A stretch of 64,000 nucleotides of DNA from Anaeromyces robustus (lineage: Eukaryota; Neocallimastigomycota; Neocallimastigomycetes; Neocallimastigales; Neocallimastigaceae): assembly GCA_002104895.1 (NCBI GenBank), contig MCFG01000008.1, positions 211,001-275,000 on the forward strand, written 5' to 3'. The notes beneath the pieces are model-generated. The model had not been told where the DNA came from. It was given only the letters and a program-made list of their open reading frames with translations, and did no database searches. The first letter of the stretch is position 1. Every line of letters begins with the position of its first letter. The position numbers and the translations under genes were made by a program. This document shows, piece after piece, positions 46,894-63,950 of this stretch.

Positions 46894-46926
<33 letters not shown>

Positions 46927-47306
46927 GTAATAATAATAATAACAACAACAAATGTAAATTATATATTTTTTATAAAACAATCATATATAAAATACAGAAA
47001 AAAATTTTTTTTTTTTATTTTTATTTTTATTTTTATTAATATTTTAAATGAAATAAATTAAAATTAAAAGTATTTTTAATATTTTTAAATGAAATAAATA
47101 AAATAAAAATAGTAGATATCTAAAACAAATTTATTTTTTACTATTAAAAGGAAAACTTATTGTTAAATAAATAATTATTTGATAATATCTATTATGGTCA
47201 ATTATTAATATAAATTAAGAATTTTAATCAAAATTATTTAAATATTTTATATATATATAATTCGCTAATATAATTATTGTTATTAAGAATATCTTTTTTA
47301 TTTCGC
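46158..47306. other. Spacer between convergent AlaRS and BRX1
   Basis: Homopolymers and an (AAT)n tract at 46746-46945 in which a CAAATGTAAGAT motif recurs about four times between AAT runs. No gene seen. Confidence 0.6.
46746..46945. repeat. Compound (AAT)n / AACAAATGTAAGAT repeat
   Basis: AAT runs of varying length separated by AACAAATGTAAGAT or a close variant, four to five copies. Higher-order minisatellite. Confidence 0.8.
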
Positions 47307-49551
47307 TTATTGGAAAACTTCATCTAATGGATCACTTGGTAAATTATTGGCTTCTTGAAGATGTTTAGCATGTTCTAAGTTTCTATTAATACGAGATTTG
47401 TATTTCATAGACATTTCTTGTTTTTGGAATCTTCTTATCTGTAAATCGTTAATATAATATAATATTTATATTAAATATATTAATATTAAAATTAATTATT
47501 AATAATTTTTTTAAAAAAAAAAAAGAAAAGAAAAAGATAATAAAAATATTAATAATTAAAAAAAAAAGAAAAAAAAAGTAAGAAGGTAATTAAAATAATT
47601 ATATATCCAAAATAATCAATATTGTAAAATAATAAAACAGCAATAAAAAAAAAAAAAGAATAAAAATAAAAATTATATTTACAGTGTTTGGTGATACGAA
47701 GTCTCCATTCTTAAATATCGTTGAACCACAGAATGAACCATCAAAGATTCTCATTACTTGTAATACAAATCTTGGTCCAATTTCAACTAATGACATTTCT
47801 TTTTCTTTCTTGGTACCATCATTCTTTTCTACTATCTGTTTTATTATTATTATTAATTATTAAAATAAATTGAATAAATTATTGTTAATAATAAATTTTT
47901 TTTCTTAATTATAATTAATTTATTATAAATTTATTTGAAAATGTTACTTGATAATTTCTAAACCATATTCTTCCATCAACAATAGAGAAAGTAATAACAT
48001 GATCAACAAATGGCTTTATTCTTCTAGAAGTAGTTGGAGTACTGAAATTCTTTTTATATATGAAATATGAATCAAATCAAATGTATATATAATAAAATAA
48101 ATTTCTCATTAATAATCTATGTTTATTGACAATGACTTTTATTTAATTCTGTTCTGTTTAATATAAATATATATATATTATTTTATTTTTTACTAACATG
48201 TAATAGAACTTCTTTAATTAATTTGTAGTGTGGAGTAGTATCAAAAGTTTTATCAAAAGAAACAATTGGTCTTGAACCCTTTAAACAATTACCAGTTAAA
48301 TGTAATTCACTCATAGTATGAACTAATTATTGAAAAAGTATAATTTTTTATTTATTTAAATATAAATAATTATTTAAAAATATGATTATAATAAAATGTA
48401 ATAATATATTATTATAACAAAAAAAAATAATAATTTTAATATGAAAATGTACATTAATAATTTTAATAAAGTAAAAATCAAAAAAAAAAAAAAAAAAATA
48501 AAAATAAAAATAAAAATAAAAATAAAATAAAATAAAATGAAATGAAATAGTATATTTACTGTTAGTAACATGGAACTTAATACTTGGTCCATTTGGTGTT
48601 TTTGAAATCCACATGTATAAATCAGTATGCTTTCTACCTTCAAAATAGATACAATTATTACAATTATTGATATCGGCTAATTCATTAAGAATATATAATT
48701 TACTTTTTGAATCAAGTTTGCTATCTATTAATTAATAGTTTTATTTTTAATATTAAACATAATATATTAATATACAGAAAATTATAATTTTTTTATATAA
48801 GTAATATATCAAATTTTGAATCTTTTCTACCTTTTTTTGCATGTGGTAAAAGAGCTTGTAAATCAGACATTAAATGACGGTGTCTAATAATAATAATAAC
48901 AATAATAATAATAATAAAATAAATTTGTTATTCATTATAATAGGAAAAATAATTATCAATAAAATTTAATACAATTAAATTTTATTGAAGTTTTTTTTTT
49001 TTTTTTATTTTATTGTATTTAATAATAAAATTTAAGTTATATTTGTTCAGTTATTAACTTAAATTATTTTATAATCAGTGATATATATCATATATTTTTT
49101 TTACAACATATTTTTTGAAGATATTTTAAAATATTAAAACAAATAAAACTGACTTAAAAAAATTTTTATATAATTTATTTCCCTTTTTTATAGAAGATTT
49201 GTTATAATAATGATTTAATATAAAACCCTGTCCTTTTTTTTTTTATCCATTTTAATTTTTTATTCTTTCTTTATTAATAATAGTTGATTTTTACCTAGCA
49301 GTGATACCTCTTGAACAAAGAAGCATAACTCTTTGTCTATTTTTAAATTCCTTTGGTTGATTATTTTTCTTTTCTTCTGTTTTTGTTTGAATTTCATCAA
49401 CTTCCATTTCATTGTCATCATTGGAACTTAATTTAGCCATTGAAAGTAAAGCTTTTTTACCTAAAGAAGCAGATTCTTCATCTGAAGAAGAATCATAATC
49501 TATATCAATATTTTGTTTGCTAGTAGCAACAACTTCTCTTCTTTTACCCAT
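47307..49551 (-). CDS. BRX1: Ribosome biogenesis protein BRX1 (Brix domain)
   Basis: Nucleolar factor for maturation of the 60S ribosomal subunit. Seven exons: 49551-49295, 48883-48831, 48724-48560, 48322-48198, 48049-47948, 47835-47683 and 47438-47307. All are GT-AG and in phase, giving 328 residues (yeast 291, human 353). The N-terminal 65 residues are acidic and polar. The Brix domain starts at about residue 70 and contains RQRVMLLCSRGITARHRHLM, LQALLPHAKKDSKLDSKSKL, ELADINNCNNC, GRKHTDLYMWISKTPNGPSI, MSELHLTGNCLKGSRPIVSF, FVDHVITFSIVDGRIWFRNY and EIGPRFVLQVMRIFDGSF. These are diagnostic for BRX1 rather than RPF1, RPF2 or IMP4. Intron 4 has a GTTAGT donor. The acceptor of intron 5 could be one of two nearby AGs; AAT-TTC-AGT was chosen because it keeps the NFSTP block that aligns with the family. 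Confidence 0.96.
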
Positions 49552-52500
49552 CTTAAATATTTAATTTTAATAAATAAAAATGTATATATATATTATTTGT
49601 TTGATGCTACTTTATTTAGGTATATATAAATATTTTATTTTTAAATTATAAATTTTTATTAAAAAAAAAAAAAAAAAAAAATTGATGATTAAATACAAAA
49701 ATGTATTGGTAAATACGTATAATAATATTTAAAAAAATATAATCATATACTATAAATTTTTAATACATTATACATTATTCTTTTTAATGTATTTAAATTT
49801 TTTTTAAAAAAAAAAAAAAAAAAACTTTGATCTTTTTTAATAAATTAAAAATATTAAATAAATAAATAATAATAAATATAATAAATTTATAATAATAAGT
49901 AAATAAATAAATAAATAAATTTTAAGTTTTTATTTAAAAAAAAATTTATTTAATTATTTTTTTAAAAACTATTATAAAATAATACCCAATCATTAAACAA
50001 AAAATTTTAACCAATAAATATAATTTATTATATTTGAATAATTTACTTATTTTATTTATTTATTTATTTATTTATTTATTGACTTAATTTATATATATTT
50101 TATTATAAATATATCAAATTGTTATTAAAATAACATTTTTACTTTATATATTTAATATAAATAAATCAAATTGTTATTAAAGTAACAGCTATTCTATTAT
50201 TTTACTATTATTAAACATTTTATAAAACATTTTATAATAATAAATAAATATAGGCTATTATTTAAGGATTATGTTATTATAATAATTGTTAAGTCAATTA
50301 TTATAATGACTGTTATTTTATTAATAAAAGAAATATAGAGATACTAAGTACATTAATTCATCAATGCTATCATAATTTTTTAAACAATTTCATTATATTT
50401 TTTTACGTTTCATAATAATTACAACAGAAAATTCATTTGTAGTTTAAGATAAAATAAAAAATTAAAGATTTTATTTTTTTGACTTTTTTTTTTTTCAAAA
50501 GTTTTAATATTGATATACATTATATAATTTATTTAATCAATATATTTTTAGATAATATAATAATTACTAAATCGAATCAATAAGCTAAATCTTTAAATTA
50601 ATCTTTAGACAAATTATTAGAAGCATTTGATAAAATTCAATTTCATGTAATAGGAATAAATATAATTTAATTAAAATTATTAGTTTATCATTAAACTAGA
50701 AAGTTTATTATTTTAAACTAAAAAAGAAAAGATAAACAATTATTTATTATTTATTTATATACAAAATAAAAAGGAAATATAGTTTATTTTATACATTTAA
50801 TGATAAATAGAATTTAAAAATTTTAAAGTTTTACTTGTGTAACGTAAAATAGTATTTGTATTATTAAGCTTAATAAATTTATATAAATTATTAATATAAT
50901 ATATTTTATAATATTGCAAACATGGAAAAATATTCAGTATTTGACTTGTTTTTATTATTTATTAACACCTTAATTAATTAATAAAAAATAATTAATGCTT
51001 ATAGTAATATTAATTATAACAATAATAAATGTTATTTATTTTATTTATAATTTTTACTTTAATACTATTATTGTATAATAATGTTAATATTAATATATAA
51101 TTACATTAAAACTGAAAATACATAATAAAAGATTATAATATTAATTATGATTAATAAATAATATTTAAAAATATGTTAAAACAAATAAAGGAGGTTTTAT
51201 TTTAATTTTAAATAAAAAATAAATAAAAAGACAGCATATTATTATCATTGTTATATTCAAATTTTAAACAATTTTAAAAAAGAAAAGATATATATATTAA
51301 AAAAGATATACTAGATTTATTAGAACTGAATTTATCATTATGGTATATCTTTTTTATTATTATTATTTTTTTATATTTATCATTATGTTTTTTTTCATAA
51401 TATAATAAAATATATAATACTATATATTTTATTTTTTTATATTTCATTTTTTTATGAATTTTTTTTGAATTTTTTTTTAAAAATATATATTTTAAAATAT
51501 TTTAAAATATTTTTTAACGTTAAGCGTTTTATAAATATGTAATTTATATTGAAAGAAATGGAAGAAAAATATATGAAATTCATTAACTTTTTTAATTAGT
51601 CTTTTGGATATAAAATTACATGACTAAATAATAAAGTTTTAAATTATAAAACTTAATAAAGCTAATTTAAATATATATTTTGTTTTTGTTATTATTTAAT
51701 ATGTATATGTATTATTTTTTTTAAAAAAAACTTTTTATATTATGTTAAGAGAAATTCCATAAATATTTTTTTTAATTTTAAAGGAAATTCCATAATAATT
51801 ATAAAGAGGTCTTAAATAATGACCAGGTAAATTCCATCAAAAAATAAAAATTACAAGCTTTTTTATATAAATTTAATTTTTCTTTTAAAATCTATATAAA
51901 AATATATTAAATTTATATTTTTGTTTATATTTTTTATTTCCTTTTATATTATTTTAATCAATTACTATAATTAATGAAAAAGATCCTTTAAGATAATTAT
52001 AATCTTCATAATTACATATTATATTTATTTTTTTATTTAACAATTTTTTACTTTTAAATTTAAAAAACAGATAGGATAAGAATAGTTTATATTATGAAAA
52101 AAGCAATATTAATAGACAATAAATCTATTTTTTTTTAAAAAATTAAATTTCAAATTTAATTTTAAAATAATGTAAACTTTAAATGTTATTATTTTTTTTT
52201 TAAAATTTTTAATATATATTTATGGATAAATAACTATATTATTTGATTATTTAATATATATGCGTTATATATTGTTTTATATATATTTACATTATATTTA
52301 TATATATTTTAGTTTCTAATTATTTGATTTTTTTACTTTAATTTTTTTTAGAAATATAAATGATTTTCTGTATTTTTCTGTATTTTTATATATATATATA
52401 GTTAATGAGGATAATTATTTTAGGTTAATTTCTAATTCATATTGGTTATAAATATAATTATTTGTTGGACAGTGGGAAAAAATATTTTTATTAGAATATC

Positions 52501-52575
52501 CACACAAGAATTACGTATAACATTTATATATTATTTAAATATAGAATAAATTTAAATAATATTAATAAATGGATA

Positions 52576-52684
<109 letters not shown>

Positions 52685-54298
52685 AAATGGTAATGTTGAG
52701 TTAGTAAGTGATTAAAGTTATATGTTGTATTTTGAATAGAATATACATAACAAATGTTAATAAATTATTATTTTTATAATAAAAATATAATAATAATTAG
52801 GGAATTTAGTTGTTATGAATCTTATGATAAATACACTATATTATTTATTATATTTAGTAATATTATAAATGTGTTTTAGAAAAATATATTCCAATTTTTC
52901 TATTCTATAAAATTTTATTGATAATAAATCTATCTTATATCTAAATATTATAAAAAGAAATTCATTCTTTTTTATTGTACTAAAAAATACCGAAAAAACA
53001 TAATAATAAAAGACTAAGGATATTAAAATGGGAATAAATAAAATGGAAAAATAAACTTTTTTTTTTGGAAATATATAATTTATATATTAATATTATTATA
53101 ATTATTTTTTATAGATAAATAAGTATATAAAAAATTGTAAATACATTAATAAATAAGTAATTAAAATCATTGTGAAAGTGATATCAATTAATAAATATAA
53201 AAATTTTAAAATTAAAATAGATATACATAATAAAACAACATTTATTTGGATATATGTATTTATAATGCTATATTATTATGTAAATATAATTTATTAATAT
53301 TTTCATTTTATTATATGTATAGTAAGTATAATGTAATCATTTAAAATAAGCAATACTAATGATTATTTTTTGATAAAAGTTTTACATTAAAATTTTTTTT
53401 AATTTATATTTATACATTTATGCATGGAAAAATAAAATAAATTATTATTAAAATTAGTATAATTTTTCATGAGAATATGTTTAATATAAAAATATAATAT
53501 TATTTTATCTATAACTGTTAGTTATAATATGTTTTAATTATTATTATTATATAATTATGGAATACAGTATATGTTATATTTACATTTTTTTTAGTAAAGA
53601 AAAACTAAAAATTTGAATTTCACATAAAGTCAATTTTATAATTATATAAGATACTTTCAAATATCATTATTATATAATTTTATATTATATTTTTTTCATT
53701 TCATTTTATTTTATTATATATATATATATATATATTTTTTAATTTTTTTTTTAAATTTCATATTTAGGTTGTAATGTGATTTATCTTTTTTTTTAATTTT
53801 AATTTATATTATATATTATATATATTATTTAACATAGTCATTTGTATGGATAATTAAAATATTATATATGTTTTACTTATTTAGTTTTATATTTTATTTA
53901 TTATATTATATATTATATATTATATGATATTTGTAATTGAATACTTAATATTGAGTACATATATTTAATGGTATATGAGTATATTAATATATTAATATAT
54001 TTTAATTATTTTTAATTAATTTTGTTAAAATTTATATATTAAAATATTCACTATTTTTTTTAGTTGTTAAAAATAAATTATCCATATCAATTCAATGAAA
54101 GTGTATTTTAATATATATTATATTGAAAATTAAATATAAATACCACATATTACAATACATTATAATATATAATATATTATTTGTATTGATTACATATTAA
54201 TCGTTTATGTAACATGACTTTGAATAATTAATATAAAAAATGTTGTATCCATTTATTAAAAATAATTTTCATATTTATAATAAATCCAATAATCAAAC

Positions 54299-54377
<79 letters not shown>

Positions 54378-54410
54378 ATTAATAAATAAATAAATAAATA
54401 AATAAATGAA

Positions 54411-54456
<46 letters not shown>
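54299..54456. repeat. (AAAT)n array
   Basis: Tetranucleotide repeat of about 39 units with AATT and AATG interruptions, intergenic. Confidence 0.95.
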
Positions 54457-54458
<2 letters not shown>

Positions 54459-55846
54459 AATTATTATGAATTATTAAAAGCATTCCTTTTTTATATATTT
54501 TTAATAAATATGTGAAAAATACTATGAAATAATATTAATAATAATTATAAAAGATATTTAAAAGATAAAAATAAAATTTGTTAACAATTATGCTAGTATT
54601 TTTAACAAGTAGTTTACAAATAAATCATTACACTTTTTATGAAAAAAAAAAAAAAAAAGTAGTTTAAATATAAAATAAAAATATACTAAAAAATATTTAT
54701 TTTTTTAATTTTAATTATTTATTAAACAAACAATTTATTAACAAAAATTTAATAATAAAATTTATAGTTTATTAAAACAAAATAAAACATAATTATACTA
54801 ATTAATATTTAATATAATATATATTAATTTTATTATATTATTATATTACAATGTATTATCATATATTATTACTATATATTATTGCTATTAAAAACTATTC
54901 CATTTTTCTATTATGTATTACATTCAAAACTGCTTTATATTTTATATAAATTTTTGGATAATTTTTTTTTTTAGTTTTTTGCGACTTTTATTCTTTTTTT
55001 TTTTTAATTATTATAATTTAATATTTAAATTAAAAAGGAGATTAAAAGGTCATAAATAATAATAATAATATAGTTGTAGTAATGAAACAGAAAGGGATAA
55101 TATATTAAATGGAAGGGAGTTTAAGAAGTGGATATATAGCTACAATTATTTGTTTATTAAATAAAAGAAAAAGAAAAATTAGAATAGTTTATTTATATAT
55201 ATAGTTTCAATTTTGAAATCAATTTTATAATAAACATTTTATTAATATACTTTTTTGATATATTATATATAATAATCATATTTTTTTTTTATTTTTCTTC
55301 TATATACTTTTTTTTATATATAAATTATTAAAAAAAGATAAAAAAAAAGAATATTTAAGTTTATTATTCCCAAAATATATATATATATATAAATTATTTA
55401 AATTAATATTTTACACAGTCTTTATTATTATTATTTATTTATTTTTTTTAAAAAAATAAAAAGACGTATGTCTTAAAATTACCTTTATCTCTTTTATTTA
55501 ATATTTTTATTATATTTTTACTAAAAAAATAAAAATTTAATTTAATACTTTTTTTTTATTTTTTATTGAAAAAAAAAAAGAAAAAAAAAATATCAATTTT
55601 GAAATTCAAAATTAATATAATACTTTATTATTAACTTTTTCTTTTTTATTAATAAAAAATATAGAAATATTTTATATAAAATTATACTTTTCTTATTTTT
55701 TTTTTAAAAAAAAAGAGAGAGAAAAAAAGAGAAAAAATTAATTGAAATTAAAAAGAGAGTTAATAATTTTTTAAAATTTATTATATATAATAAAAGTTTT
55801 TTTTTTAAAGAAAAAAAAAAAAAACCAAAAAAAAAAAAAAAAAAAA

Positions 55847-55876
55847 GGCGAACGGGGTGAAGTTTATTAGATATAG
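55847..55876 (+). other. Candidate non-coding leader exon of folliculin gene
   Basis: After a long A-run comes GGCGAACGGGGTGAAG, the most GC-rich patch near the gene. It leads to ATATAG|GTAAGC, a strong donor by this genome's pattern. It lies 755 bases before the FLCN ATG and could be a 5' UTR exon. No acceptor can be fixed. Confidence 0.3.
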
Positions 55877-56630
55877 GTAAGCGTTCTTATAATGTATATT
55901 TATTTAATTCTATATATTATAATATATTATCAAGTATTTATTAATCATTTTTTTTTTTGTTTTTACATTAATTATAATATTATCTCGTATATAATTAAAT
56001 AAATTAATAAAATAATAAATTAATAATAAATGATAATGTGATAATATTAAAACTTGTGCCAATGATATATTTATAATATAATAATATTATCAATTTCATA
56101 TATATAATATACAAAAAAAGAGAATATAAATTTTTTTATTTTTTTTAAATAATAATATTAAAAAAAATTAAGAAAAAGAATTCTATGTATTTTATTATAA
56201 ATATATTTTAAGTAACAATATATATTTCAGTATTAAAGCTATAATAAAATATTAGAATTTGTACAATTAATATCAATTTTTATTTTGTAATAATATTTCA
56301 GTATATATAAAAATGCATTCATAGGATAATATATATTTATATTTCCATTTTATTTAAAGTCATAATAATAATACTAAAAGATATATTGAAATTCAATATA
56401 TTGTAAAAAATATATTTATTTAAAATTTTGCTTATTATATATTTTTTTTTATTTTATAAAAAAAAAAAAAAAAATAAAATAAAAAAAAAAAAAAACAAAA
56501 AACAAAAAATAAAATAAAACAAAACAAAACAAAAAAAAAAAAAAAATCTATCAAAAAATATTTTCTATCCCATATATCCTAACTTATTTATTAATAATAT
56601 TTATTTTTTTTTTTTAAAAAAAAAGTCAAA

Positions 56631-59460
56631 ATGATGATAATAGGTAAATAAAAAAAAGTGTATATATAAATATAAATATTTATATTATATTATATTATAT
56701 TATTTAATATATAATTTAAATAAACTTTTTTTTTTTCATTTTTTTATTATTTCATCATATATCTAAATAGCTTTTTCAAATTTTTGTGAAGTTCATGGTA
56801 AATGAATTAAATATAATTATTATTGAAATAAAATATAAATAAAATATATTATTATATATATATATATATATATATATATTTTTCTTAATTTTTTTTTTTA
56901 AAATTATTAATAAATATAAATATTTATAATATAAAAAGGTCCATCTATTATATCATGCTCACAAGGCTTTCCAATTAATCAATTTTATAAATTAGAAAAA
57001 ATCATTTCTGAAAATAGTAATAAAAATACAGCTAAGTCATCATGTTCAGGATGTTCTTTAATTGTTCCGCAACAGCCATTACCATCACCAACTCCAACTG
57101 AAAAAAGTGAAGAACAAAATCAAACATCTCATCCAGGATTTCAACAAAGTCAAATAGATATGAATATAAATTTTGAACAAACTCAATTAAATCATCAACT
57201 TTCTAATCCAAATGATATTCAAAAACAATTGGATATGGAAGAAGAGGAAAATCAAAGTGCTATGGCTGTTGATGAGGATGATGAAGATCATCCTTTACAG
57301 ATTAATATTAAAAAGAATATGGACGATAATATTAGAGAGGATCAACTTAATGAAACTGCTGAAATGCAAAAAGCTAATAAAAAAGCATCTCCAAATAAAA
57401 TTCATTCTAATCCAACCATTAATGAAAGTGATGTAGGATTTAAAGGTTTTATTTCTGATGATATAGAAAATAATATGACCTATATTACTACAAGATACCC
57501 ATATTTGAGCCGATTATACCCTATTGTAAGACAAGCATGTGTCAGAAGGTAATATATATAATATAACTTTATAATATTAATAACAATAAAGTCAATTCAG
57601 GAATTATCATAATATTAATATATATATTTATATATAGTTTAAGTTGTGAATTTTGCCCTGGCAGAGAAGGTGCAATATTTTTTGGTATGTTTTAAGTTAT
57701 TTATATTAATTAATTCATTTTAAAAGATATTAAGCAATAAAATAGTCAATAATAAATAAATAAATTAATAAATAAATAAATATATAAATATTACTACTAT
57801 TATTATCACTACATACTATTATTAATAATAATAATCATAATAAATAATAATAATGATAGTAATAATAATAATTAATAATAATAATAATCATAGTAAATAA
57901 TAATGACAGTAATAATAATAATTAATAATAATTAATAATAATTAATAATAATTAATAATAATAATAAATTTTATTAAATATATTAATTTTTCATTTATTA
58001 TTTTAATTTAGGCGATGAACAAAATGGTTATTCTTTAAGTTATATATTTAAATTAAAGGATATTCAAGCAAGAGGTTTTCAAAGATGGTATAGTATTTCA
58101 TTTCTACATTCTGATAAATCATTTATCATTGCTTCATGGGGATTCTTAGTTAGGTATGCATTTTATATAGGTGAAATTTATTTTATATTCAAATTAAAAA
58201 TATTAATATTTTCATCTTCTTATATATTTTATTTATAATATAGTAAATTTAAAGCTACAGCTAAAGATTTACAAGCTAATGCTGAAAAAATGTTTGAATT
58301 TGAAAAGAAAGCAAATCAAGAGGTGAATATTAATAGGGTAAAAGTATATAGTCCATTATCACCAGGTAATTTTTTTTCTTTTTTGGTTTAAAATTTAAAT
58401 GTAATTGTATTAAATAAACGAATATCTAATATATCTTAATTTTATTACATTACATTTATTAATATCAAATAATTTTACATGTATTTTTCATTAAAGAGCA
58501 ATTTATACGGCGACGTGGTAATCAACCATTAAGATCTTTGGTTGATTTACTTAATAATCCAGTAATTATTTAATTTAAATTGTTAATAAATAATAATAGT
58601 AAAATAAAAATAAGAATAAGAAAAAGAGTATTAAATTTTTTTTTTTTTTTTTGTTTTGTTTTATTTTCATTTGTATATAGAATGTTTTTATGCAATTGCA
58701 TTCAACATTTGCATGGATATTAAGGGCATCTAGTGATAGACTTTATGAAAAGCGTCAAGAAAATTATGATATGGTAAGTGATATATATTAAATTATCAAT
58801 TAATATTAATAATAAAATATATACATAACGAATAAATACGTTAATGATATATGTATATTATTTTTTAATAATTAAATACATGTATATATATATTAATATA
58901 TAAATATGTATTATATATAAAAGTAAATAAATAATAATATATAGATTGCATATGTAAATATGTATTTGTATATAAAAATAAATAAATAATATATATATGC
59001 ATATACAAATACGTATAATATAAAGCAAATAAATATATATATATATAGATTGCAAATATAAATATATATTGATATATTAATGATATATTTTTATATATAT
59101 ATATTATTTAATGTTATTTTTATTATTTTATTAGATGGATTCAATTCTTCATATGAAATACAGTGAGTTATCCTACAGTAATGAAAGTGATAAAACTAGT
59201 AATGAAAATATCATATTATTAGATCAAGAAGGTATGCCTGTTAATATTAATGGTACAAGTCAACAAAATGAAGTTAATGAGAAAGCAGAAACCAAAGCAG
59301 AAACTACAAAACCTGTAATAATTGAAAATTTAAAAGATTTATGGAGAATTTTTGGAGAAATGCATTTTAAATATTTAATATATAATACAGCAATTGGTAC
59401 TCAAATTATCATTCGAACTGATAAAGTTGAAATTGCTACTTCAATTATTAAAGTATTAAA

Positions 59461-59503
<43 letters not shown>

Positions 59504-59527
59504 AAATAAATAATATTAACATGTGAA

Positions 59528-59569
<42 letters not shown>

Positions 59570-60445
59570 AAATTTATATTTTTAATAAAGCTAAAATAAA
59601 AATCATAAATTGTTTTATTATTCATTTAATATATTTATGTAGTCATTTATTCCTGAGTCATGTTGTACGTCCTATGATTACCTTGATGAATATATTGAAC
59701 CATGGCGTTGCAATATGCTTGGAATTAAAAAAGATGTAAAAATACCTTCAGAAATTGATGAATCTAATTATGTATTAATAGGTATTTTATTTATTATTAT
59801 TTTGAAAATAATAGCTTTTATAAAAATTTTTAGAATATATTAATTTTTTTTTAATTGATATATTAAAAATAACATTAATAATAAATAATTATTAACAATA
59901 GATATATCAACTGAAGAAAATACAAATGAAATTATCAATATTCAATTTAAACCAGTAATTGATCAATTACAAACTAATTATCCATTCCAAAAAAGTGTAT
60001 TAATTGATCAAATTGAACAAATTGTAAAATCAGATATTCCAAGTAAAGTTTTTGATATACAAATGTTTGTATTTAAAGAGAAATGGTTGAAGTGAGTATT
60101 ATTATTATTATTATTGTTGTTGTTGTTAATTGTTATTTATTCATTATAAATTTTATAATGTATACATAAAAATAAGAATATGAATAAATTATTTTATTTA
60201 TATTTATTTATTTTATATATATTTATATCAATAATTATTAATACTAATTTATATAATGAAATATTTTTTAATTTAGTAAATCAAAATTATTCTTCAAATT
60301 TATAAAATTGGGAAAAACTGAAACTGAAAATAAACAAGATTCTGTTATTAACGTTCTTAATGTAAATAGATCAGATATTCCAATAATGTTATATTTCTCT
60401 AGAGGTTTAGGAAAGAATGACCGCCAAATATTATTAAGAGATTAA
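56631..60445 (+). CDS. FLCN: Folliculin (FLCN/Lst7) with longin and DENN domains
   Basis: Folliculin acts with its FNIP/Lst4 partner as a GAP for Rag GTPases in amino-acid signalling to TORC1 at the vacuole or lysosome. Twelve exons, all in phase: 56631-56643, 56771-56797, 56939-57548, 57638-57684, 58012-58153, 58244-58365, 58497-58561, 58681-58773, 59135-59461, 59643-59781, 59902-60091 and 60277-60445. The product is 647 residues (human 579). The first two exons (13 and 27 bases) are needed to give MMIIAFSNFCEVHGPSII, the family N-terminus. Then come RQACVRSLSCEFCPGREG, FFGDEQNGY and QARGFQRWYSI; Arg 253 aligns with the catalytic arginine finger (Arg 164 in human). The C-terminal DENN part is present: WRCNMLGI, FKEKWLNKSKLFFKF and MLYFSRGLGK. 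Yeast Lst7 lacks that half. Residues about 40-190 are a low-complexity linker. Confidence 0.95.
59464..59501. repeat. A38 homopolymer directly after the donor of FLCN intron 9
   Basis: The donor G|GTAAA merges into an unbroken run of 38 A. Length is likely unstable and may be imprecise in assembly. Confidence 0.8.

Positions 60446-63950
<3,505 letters not shown>

Noticed and set aside
46736-46980. Tyr/Leu/Ile-rich minus-strand frames
   Set aside because: Translations of an (AAT)n minisatellite.
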